In this document: positions 1 to 5,012 of the stretch, one piece after another | How positions within the stretch are numbered: the first letter of the stretch is position 1 | Layout: each line of letters begins with the position of its first letter | NCBI GenBank assembly: GCA_021775795.1 | Contig: JAJFHB010000333.1 | Coordinates: 1-5,012, forward strand | Source of the DNA: Hyphomicrobiales bacterium | Lineage (GTDB): Bacteria; Pseudomonadota; Alphaproteobacteria; Rhizobiales; JAJFHB01 | DNA length: 5,012 nt | Direction of reading: 5' to 3' | Made by a program: the position numbers and the translations under genes | The notes under the pieces: model-generated | Seen by the model: only the letters and a program-made list of their open reading frames with translations | Told to the model about the DNA's origin: nothing | Database searches by the model: none

Positions 1-3
1 TGA

Positions 4-951
4 CTAGCTCCGCTCAGCAAGGACAGTGCGGCAGATCTCCTCCATGTGATTGTGATCCGTCCCGCAACATCCACCCCAGACACTGATGTGTGGAAAGCGT
101 CTTGCAACATCACCCATCTGTTGGCCTAGCTCCACCGGATCACCTTCCTCCAGATGACCGAGTTGGCATAGAGTTCCCTTCGCCAGTGTCGATGCATTTG
201 GCCTCATGCCATTGAGACGCAGTGCCCAGTCTCCCGTCTCCAGAGCCGGTTCAAAATCGACAGGGTGGGTGCAGTTGATCATGTAGTAGGCGACAGAGCC
301 ATCGGTGGCATCATCTGTTGTTTCTATGGCCTGTTTCAACGAGTGGCCGGTTTTCAGGCGCCCGGACTCATCGAGCGAGAAGGATGCGACGCAAGGAACA
401 CCGATTGATTTTGCCGCCCTTGCCAGTCCGATCACTTCATCGGTGTTGTTGAAAGTCAAAGCGCTGACGAGATCGACACCGGCATCACGCAGGGTCGCAA
501 TCTGTTCGGAGTGATAATCCTCTGCTTCTTCCACGCTCATGGTGCGGTTGAGCTCATAGGCATCGCCGCGCGGCCCGATACAGGCACTGACCGGCATGGG
601 GCTGTCTGCGGTTTCATGTTTCTTTTTCAGTGACTTCAAGAGCTCGACGCCCTTGTGATTTATGTCTGCAAGGCTTGTCCTGGAATAGCCGAGCAATTCG
701 CCCCAGTCCCGGCTGGCGCGATAGTGGATGCCGCAAAGGACGATGCCGACCTTGTTCCGCAGCGCCACGTTGATGAGATCTTCTATGTAGCTTGTGATGT
801 CAGCCGTTGCTTTCGCCTCGTTGAGGAGATGAAAAAGCGAGAAGTTCGGCAGCTCATAGCCCTTTTTGTACATGATGTCGGTTTCGATCCCCGCGTCTGT
901 CAAAAACAGATCGCCGTTGACCCGTGGAAAGGTGTCTTTCAATGCGTTCAT
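4..951 (-). CDS. Homocysteine S-methyltransferase family protein
   Basis: This is a complete 315-residue enzyme of the homocysteine S-methyltransferase (Pfam S-methyl_trans) family. The family moves a methyl group from a donor such as S-methylmethionine or a betaine to the zinc-bound thiol of homocysteine, giving methionine in the cytoplasm. Visible features are an N-terminal DAGIETD (residues 19-25, the family's DGG-x-GTE loop), IGPRGDAY (125-132), a Cys in MINCTHP (Cys227) and the C-terminal GGCCGT (Cys295, Cys296). These three cysteines are the expected Zn ligands. There is no cobalamin or folate domain, so it is the short MmuM-like form of normal length, not MetH. An in-frame ATG 16 codons upstream (position 999) has no Shine-Dalgarno and would add a low-complexity tail. 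The ATG at 951 follows AAAGGA by 7 nt and is preferred. The methyl donor cannot be told from sequence. It is transcribed divergently from the BTAD regulator. Confidence 0.9.
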   Translation of the reverse strand: MNALKDTFPRVNGDLFLTDAGIETDIMYKKGYELPNFSLFHLLNEAKATADITSYIEDLINVALRNKVGIVLCGIHYRASRDWGELLGYSRTSLADINHKGVELLKSLKKKHETADSPMPVSACIGPRGDAYELNRTMSVEEAEDYHSEQIATLRDAGVDLVSALTFNNTDEVIGLARAAKSIGVPCVASFSLDESGRLKTGHSLKQAIETTDDATDGSVAYYMINCTHPVDFEPALETGDWALRLNGMRPNASTLAKGTLCQLGHLEEGDPVELGQQMGDVARRFPHISVWGGCCGTDHNHMEEICRTVLAERS

Positions 952-958
952 GGTGAAA

Positions 959-964
959 TCCTTT
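959..964 (-). promoter_or_regulatory. Ribosome binding site deciding the methyltransferase start
   Basis: Read on the minus strand this is AAAGGA, ending 7 nt before the ATG at 951. The alternative upstream ATG at 999 is preceded by a pyrimidine-rich stretch without any GGA-type motif. This is the reason for choosing the shorter 315-aa protein. Confidence 0.7.
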
Positions 965-1021
965 GACGAATTGCAGCGAAATGAACTGCTTGCGGCCATG
1001 ATGCAGAGGCAACGTCTTTAG

Positions 1022-1044
1022 ATCGTCACCAGGCTTGTGACGAT
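1022..1044. promoter_or_regulatory. 23-bp near-perfect palindrome, candidate operator in the divergent promoter region
   Basis: The left arm ATCGTCACCAG (1022-1032) and the reverse complement of the right arm (1034-1044), ATCGTCACAAG, match at 10 of 11 positions around a single central G (1033). The site lies between two divergent genes, 78 nt before the regulator's ATG and about 71 nt before the preferred methyltransferase ATG. This fits a dimeric transcription factor controlling one or both genes. No T-run follows on either strand long enough to suggest a terminator. The binding protein is unknown. The adjacent BTAD regulator is the obvious candidate, although SARP/BTAD proteins usually bind direct repeats, so another regulator is possible. 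Confidence 0.55.
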
Positions 1045-1056
1045 TTTGGAACGCTG

Positions 1057-1065
1057 CGTCACAAG
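1057..1065 (+). promoter_or_regulatory. Third copy of the CGTCACAAG half-site
   Basis: CGTCACAAG here is identical to the right arm of the palindrome at 1022-1044 read on the other strand (positions 1034-1042), and it lies 33 bp from the left arm in the same direction (1024 to 1057, about three helical turns). With 1034-1042 it forms a second 9-bp perfect inverted repeat with a 14-nt spacer. It could be an auxiliary site for cooperative binding, closer to the regulator gene. Confidence 0.45.
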
Positions 1066-1098
1066 AATGCCTGCTAAGTTGGAGACGCTCTTGATTTC

Positions 1099-1103
1099 AG
1101 GAA
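1099..1103 (+). promoter_or_regulatory. Ribosome binding site of the BTAD regulator
   Basis: AGGAA lies 9 nt upstream of the ATG at 1113, a plausible but slightly long spacing. An in-frame TGA at 1092-1094 rules out any start further upstream, so the ATG at 1113 is the longest possible start and also gives the family's typical N-terminus (hydrophobic strand followed by LGDF). Confidence 0.55.
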
Positions 1104-1112
1104 CTCCGAACC

Positions 1113-3188
1113 ATGCAGATACAGGTGAACGTTCTGGGTGATTTCGATGCCCGCTCGGGCGTCGCAGAACGGCTGAATTTCCCTACGCTCAAGGCCAAGG
1201 CCCTGTTTGCCTTTCTGGTCTTGAAGGACGGGCAGCCCCAAAGCCGCGAAAAACTGTCAGCGCTCCTGTGGGGTGACGTCAGCGAGAGCCGCTCGCGCGC
1301 TAATCTGCGTCAGGCTCTCACACGAGTGCGCCAGGCATTGCCTGACACTGCCAGCGGCTGCGTATGTGCCGATGATGGTTCGATTCACATAAATCGCGAC
1401 TTCGTCACTTCAGATGCTTTTGACTTCAACCGGCTGATCGGGGCGGGGACCATTCAGGCTCTGGAAGAGGCGTCAGCGCTTTACCGCGGCGACTTCCTCG
1501 ATGGTTTTGCCTATACCGACGATGGCTTTGAAAACTGGCTTAGAGGGGAACGCGAAACCTGGCGCAATCAGGCGCTTGGGTGTTTTGAACAGCTGCTCTC
1601 ACATTACTATTCTACCGGGGCCTCCACCCGCGGCATTGCTGTGTGCAACAGAATACTGGCGATCGATCCCTACCGCGAAACTGTGCATCGCGCGTTGATG
1701 AGTTTTTATGCCGACCAGGACCGGCGCGGCGCAGCCCTTGCCCAGTTCGAAGAGTGCCGTGCGTTGTTGAAGGCAGAGCTTGGCGTTGAACCTGAGCCCG
1801 AAACCGCCACTCTTTACGAGGCAATCAGGAACCTCTCCAGCCGGACCGCCTATGGCCGCGATCCCGTGTTGTCACGGCCGTCACCCTCGGATGTGCGGAG
1901 CAACCAGACGAGCCATTTCGTCACCAGTCTGGTCGAACGCTCGCCCTGGCGGGGCGCCGATTGGTCGAAGCCCTCGGTGGCTGTGTTGCCATTCGTTTGC
2001 TTTGATGACGATGATCGGGACGGTTATCTGAGGGACGGCCTCATCGAAGATCTGATTACCGATCTGGCCCGTTTCCGTGAGCTGCACGTAACAGCCCGGA
2101 ATTCGTCCTTTACCTATCGTGATGGAGCTCTGGATCTTGACAAGATTGGCGAGGAACTTGGCGTTCGTTATCTGGTGAGGGGAAGCCTGCAGAGCGATAA
2201 AGGACGGCTGAAAGTAACAGCCCAGCTCGTCGAAGTGAAAAGCGGCCGCCACCTCTGGGCCGAGCGTTACGATCAGCCGTTGGAAGATGCAGAAGAACTT
2301 CGCATTCTTCTGGCACAACAGATTGTCAGCGCACTGGTGGGTCGGATTGAACAACATCAGCTTGAAGCAACTCTCAATCGCAAACCCGGAAACTGGGAAG
2401 CCTATGAGTGCTGGTTGCGTGGCATAGATCTGCTGCGAAAGGTGAACTGGGAAAATGTCGATGCGGCGAAAGCCTGTTTTGAACAGGCATTGAAGATCGA
2501 TCCCAACTTTGCGCGTGGCTATGTTGGCCTGGCGATGGCGCAGTACAAAGCCTGGAGTTGCCTGAGCTGGACCACCTGGTGGAAGCTTGAGGGCGAGACG
2601 CTTCAATACGCCCGGCGGGCACTGGAACTTGATGATGACGACCACTATGTCCACTCCATCCTGGGGTCGGTGCTTGTGGCTGCCGGAGAAATTGAGCAGG
2701 GCCGCTATCACCTGATCAGGGCCGAGCGTCTCAATCCCAGTGACGCCCGCAACCTCTCCAGTTCCTCGATCGCCTTTTCGCTTTTGGGAGAAGTGGAAAA
2801 GGCCGTCGGAATGGCGGAACTGGCGGTTCGTCTCGATCCTTTCCATCCGGACTGGTACATGACCTCACTCGGCATGGCCTATTATGTTGCCCGCGACTAT
2901 GAACGCGCGATCGCGGCTCTTGAAATTGCCCCTGACGGCATTTGCGATAGCCGTGCCTATCTGGCAGCAGCCCATGCCCAGGCAGGAAATCTGAGCGCTG
3001 CCAAACACCACGTTGGGGAGTTCATAAGAACCTGCTGCGAGCGGCTTGGCGGTGATCCGAAAAAGGATATTGAGAATTACACCGCCAGCATCATCGGCAA
3101 GAGCCCGTTTGTTCAAGCCGCCGACACTGATCACTTTGCGGAGGGCTTGCGCCTCGCCGGCCTGCCCGTACTCGGCCACAAGGCGTAG
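1113..3188 (+). CDS. BTAD/SARP-type transcriptional regulator with TolB-like domain and TPR repeats
   Basis: This is a complete 691-residue, probably cytoplasmic DNA-binding regulator; no signal peptide or membrane segment is visible. Residues 1-95 form an OmpR-type winged helix (VNVLGDF start, then KAKALFAFLVL, LLWGD and SRANLRQALTRVRQAL). Residues 100-240 form the bacterial transcriptional activator domain (YRGDFLDGF at 124-132, then LAIDPYRETVHRALM and ELGVEPEPETATLYEAI). After a polar linker (about 241-284), residues 286-412 match the TolB/FlgO-like module found in CadC-like regulators and adenylate cyclases (SVAVLPF at 288-294, GLIEDLITDLAR, ARNSSFTYR, ELGVRYLVRGS, RHLWAERYD). Residues 447-630 hold TPR-like helical pairs (ACFEQALKIDPNFARGY, ARRALELD, AELAVRLDPFHPDWY). 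No NB-ARC ATPase or cyclase domain is present, unlike large SARPs. The TolB and TPR parts probably sense a protein or ligand. It is divergent from the methyltransferase and upstream of the kinase; likely targets are inferred only. Confidence 0.88.
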   Translation: MQIQVNVLGDFDARSGVAERLNFPTLKAKALFAFLVLKDGQPQSREKLSALLWGDVSESRSRANLRQALTRVRQALPDTASGCVCADDGSIHINRDFVTSDAFDFNRLIGAGTIQALEEASALYRGDFLDGFAYTDDGFENWLRGERETWRNQALGCFEQLLSHYYSTGASTRGIAVCNRILAIDPYRETVHRALMSFYADQDRRGAALAQFEECRALLKAELGVEPEPETATLYEAIRNLSSRTAYGRDPVLSRPSPSDVRSNQTSHFVTSLVERSPWRGADWSKPSVAVLPFVCFDDDDRDGYLRDGLIEDLITDLARFRELHVTARNSSFTYRDGALDLDKIGEELGVRYLVRGSLQSDKGRLKVTAQLVEVKSGRHLWAERYDQPLEDAEELRILLAQQIVSALVGRIEQHQLEATLNRKPGNWEAYECWLRGIDLLRKVNWENVDAAKACFEQALKIDPNFARGYVGLAMAQYKAWSCLSWTTWWKLEGETLQYARRALELDDDDHYVHSILGSVLVAAGEIEQGRYHLIRAERLNPSDARNLSSSSIAFSLLGEVEKAVGMAELAVRLDPFHPDWYMTSLGMAYYVARDYERAIAALEIAPDGICDSRAYLAAAHAQAGNLSAAKHHVGEFIRTCCERLGGDPKKDIENYTASIIGKSPFVQAADTDHFAEGLRLAGLPVLGHKA

Positions 3189-3327
3189 AACAAGCGATCC
3201 GTCACAGGAACGTTTCGCGGTGATCCCCTGGGCGCCGATCAGCCGTTTGCGCAAGGAAACATTACTTTCATAAGTTTCGTTTATGGCTTGAGCGGATGAT
3301 TTTGTTCTCCTTGCGATCCGATAGTAA
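3189..3327. other. Intergenic gap between regulator and kinase
   Basis: The gap is 139 nt. I see no strong GC hairpin followed by a T-run, so there is no clear intrinsic terminator for the regulator and read-through into the kinase is possible. A poor promoter-like pair, TTGCGC (3247-3252) and CATAAG (3269-3274) with a 16-nt spacer, is the best sigma-70-like match and is weak. It also contains a CGTCACAGG at 3200-3208 resembling the upstream operator half-site, and the beginning of a 12-codon ORF at 3296. Confidence 0.4.
3200..3208 (+). promoter_or_regulatory. Possible operator half-site upstream of the kinase
   Basis: CGTCACAGG differs at one of nine positions from the CGTCACAAG half-site found three times between the divergent genes. 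It has no good inverted partner here. It could tie the kinase gene to the same regulator, but a single imperfect half-site may be chance. Confidence 0.2.
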
Positions 3328-5012
3328 ATGTTGACCAAAGATCACACAAACGAGAGCTGCAGCGGCCCATCTGGCGGCGATCCGGCAGTGGAGCTTGCAG
3401 AGCTTAGGGCCAGGGTTAGCGAACTCGAAGCGTTGCGCGAGGCGGATGCCCGTGCTGTCTCAGCATTGAAGACCACGCAAGCCCGCTATCGCAACTTGTT
3501 CGATGAGGCCGGTGTATCGATCTGGGAGGTCGACTGGTCTGCAATAAAACTGAAGATCGACGACCTGCGCGACAGCGGTGTTGAGGACCTCTGCACCTAT
3601 CTTCAGTCTCGTCCGGACATTGTTGAAGATCTCGTCGGCGGAATTGAAGTTGTAGACTTCAACAAGGCAACGCTGGACATCTATCGTGCCCCTGACCGGG
3701 AAACCATGCGGCAGAGTCTGGGTGGTTTTTTTGACGATACAAGTTGGGACGGTCTGCCCTTCGCAATTGCAGCGCTGGCGAGCGGTCACTCCCGCCATGT
3801 TATGGAGTGTCGTGAGGTCGCCCTTGATGGCACAGAGATATTTGTCCGCGTCGTACGGTGGGTGCCTGAAGAATATCAGGATACCTGGACACGGGTCATC
3901 GAACTTGTCGAAGACATAACCGATCGCAAGCGTGCCGAAGATCTGAGCGTTAGGCTCGGGCGCGTTGTTGAGACCTCGCACGATGAAGTTTATGTCTTCA
4001 ACAGTCTGGATCTGCGTTTTGTGCAGGTCAATCAAAGTGCGTGCAGAAATCTTGGCTATTCGATTGATGAACTGCACGAAATGACCCCGTTCGACATCAA
4101 ACCCAGTCTCACCGAGGCCCAGTTCGAAGAGTTGCTGACGCCCCTCCGCAACGGTGAAGAGGATCAGCTTGTTTTTGCAACCGCGCACCGCCGCAAAGAC
4201 GGTTCACTGTACGATGCTGAAGTGCGGTTGCAGCTTTCGCGTGCGGAGACACCGCCCGTCTTTGTCGCCATGATCCAGGATGTTACGGATCTCAATCGTG
4301 CTCAAGATGCGCAGCGCATAACCCTGTCTCATCTGGACCGGGCGCAAAGGGTCGCGAAGCTGGGACACTGGGAATGGGATTCGCGTTCGGAGCAAATGAT
4401 GACCCCGTCTCCGGGGATGGCCGAAATATTCGGAATCCCCTCTGATCAGCTTGAAATTTCAGATGAAAGCTACCTGTCGTTCGTGCATCCGCTGGATCGT
4501 GAACAGGTCAAGGACATTTTTGACAACCTCGATCAGTTCGGCGAGGCCTATGAAGCCGAGTATCGGATTGTCAGGGCGAATGGCGAAGAACGGTTTCTGA
4601 TCGAGATTGGGGAACCGGCGTTAGATGCGAACGGAAACTACGTTGGTTATTTTGGCACTGTCCAGGACATCACGGACCGCAAGAAGATCGAGATCGAACT
4701 CACATTGGCTCAACAGCAGGCCGATGCAGCGAATCAAGCTAAATCGACATTTCTCGCCAACATGAGCCATGAAGTTCGCACCCCATTGAACGGCATTCTG
4801 GGGATGGCGCAGGTCCTGTCATCTGGTGAGCTGAGCATTCAGCAGTTTGAACAGATTGCCGCCATTCAGGAATCCGGAAAATCTCTGCTGGCGGTAGTTG
4901 ATGATGTTCTCGATCTGTCGAAGATCGAAGCCCAGCACGTGGAAATTGCGGCGCGGGAAGGCGACCTCTCACACGTTCTGACGGGTATGCGCAGGTTATG
5001 GAACCCGCTGGC
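3328..5012 (+). CDS. Multi-PAS sensor histidine kinase, 3' end outside window
   Basis: The first 561 codons of a soluble sensor kinase, open at the right edge. The ATG at 3328 directly follows in-frame TAG-TAA stops, so no longer start exists; no good Shine-Dalgarno precedes it. In order: an N-terminal coiled coil (about 20-50, VELAELRARVSELEALREAD), PAS1 (54-205) ending in VEDITDRKRAED, PAS2 (about 206-327) ending in IQDVTDLNRAQD, PAS3 (about 334-455; LGHWEWD at 345-351, FGIP, YRIVRANGEERF) ending in VQDITDRKKIE, a short coiled coil, then HisKA (about 470-537) with FLANMSHEVRTPLN and phospho-acceptor His481 (codon at 4768), and DVLDLSKIEA. No transmembrane segment is seen, so it should sense a cytoplasmic signal. 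PAS1 carries a helical insertion at 72-104. The ATPase domain, and receiver or HPt domains common in kinases of this type, would lie beyond 5012. The signal and response-regulator partner are unknown. Confidence 0.88.
   Translation, partial: MLTKDHTNESCSGPSGGDPAVELAELRARVSELEALREADARAVSALKTTQARYRNLFDEAGVSIWEVDWSAIKLKIDDLRDSGVEDLCTYLQSRPDIVEDLVGGIEVVDFNKATLDIYRAPDRETMRQSLGGFFDDTSWDGLPFAIAALASGHSRHVMECREVALDGTEIFVRVVRWVPEEYQDTWTRVIELVEDITDRKRAEDLSVRLGRVVETSHDEVYVFNSLDLRFVQVNQSACRNLGYSIDELHEMTPFDIKPSLTEAQFEELLTPLRNGEEDQLVFATAHRRKDGSLYDAEVRLQLSRAETPPVFVAMIQDVTDLNRAQDAQRITLSHLDRAQRVAKLGHWEWDSRSEQMMTPSPGMAEIFGIPSDQLEISDESYLSFVHPLDREQVKDIFDNLDQFGEAYEAEYRIVRANGEERFLIEIGEPALDANGNYVGYFGTVQDITDRKKIEIELTLAQQQADAANQAKSTFLANMSHEVRTPLNGILGMAQVLSSGELSIQQFEQIAAIQESGKSLLAVVDDVLDLSKIEAQHVEIAAREGDLSHVLTGMRRLWNPL

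Noticed and set aside
952..1020. Possible SAM-type riboswitch in the methyltransferase leader
   Set aside because: A methionine-related gene invites this idea, but the leader shows only a short GCAG/CTGC stem and none of the conserved core I would expect for SAM-II or SAH riboswitches.
1919..1927. Exact CGTCACCAG match inside the regulator coding region
   Set aside because: It lies in the interdomain linker codons without an inverted partner nearby, so it is more likely chance than an internal operator; kept as a caution about single half-sites.
1881..2846. 321-codon minus-strand ORF inside the regulator gene
   Set aside because: It is antisense to the TolB/TPR part, the protein has no recognisable motifs and an unnatural composition; it results from the G+C-biased codons of the real gene.
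2865..3338. 157-codon minus-strand ORF overlapping the 3' end of the regulator and the gap
   Set aside because: Mostly antisense to well-supported TPR coding sequence, with no recognisable domain and no ribosome binding site; a shadow frame.
3460..4188. 242-codon minus-strand ORF inside the kinase gene
   Set aside because: The plus strand here encodes clear PAS domains that join in frame to the HisKA motif; the antisense protein shows no family features.

Overview
The window looks like a piece of an alphaproteobacterial chromosome, probably of a Hyphomicrobiales/Rhodobacterales-type organism. This is inferred from the moderately high G+C content, the protein styles (a winged-helix/BTAD regulator fused to a TolB-like domain and TPRs, and a soluble multi-PAS hybrid-type kinase) and the codon use. 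No rRNA, tRNA, mobile element or CRISPR array is visible, and coding density is high.

Layout. (1) Positions 4-951, minus strand: a complete single-domain homocysteine S-methyltransferase family enzyme of about 315 aa. (2) Positions 952-1112: a divergent intergenic region. It holds a 23-bp near-perfect palindrome and an extra copy of the same half-site, the best regulatory signal in the window. (3) Positions 1113-3188, plus strand: a 691-aa regulator with an OmpR-like winged helix, a BTAD domain, a TolB/FlgO-like domain and a C-terminal TPR array. (4) Positions 3189-3327: a gap with no strong terminator, one weaker copy of the half-site and a possible 12-codon leader ORF. (5) Positions 3328-5012, plus strand: the first 561 codons of a cytoplasmic PAS-PAS-PAS-HisKA sensor kinase that runs off the right edge. 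Its ATP-binding domain and any receiver or HPt domains lie outside the window.

How the parts may work together (inference). The regulator and the methyltransferase share one short divergent control region with a palindromic operator, so the regulator is a candidate controller of the methyltransferase gene and of itself. The kinase lies downstream on the regulator's strand and could be a signalling partner, but nothing in the sequence proves that link. The gene families are all known. The least explained items are the operator and the combination of one-carbon/methionine enzyme, BTAD-TolB-TPR regulator and multi-PAS kinase.
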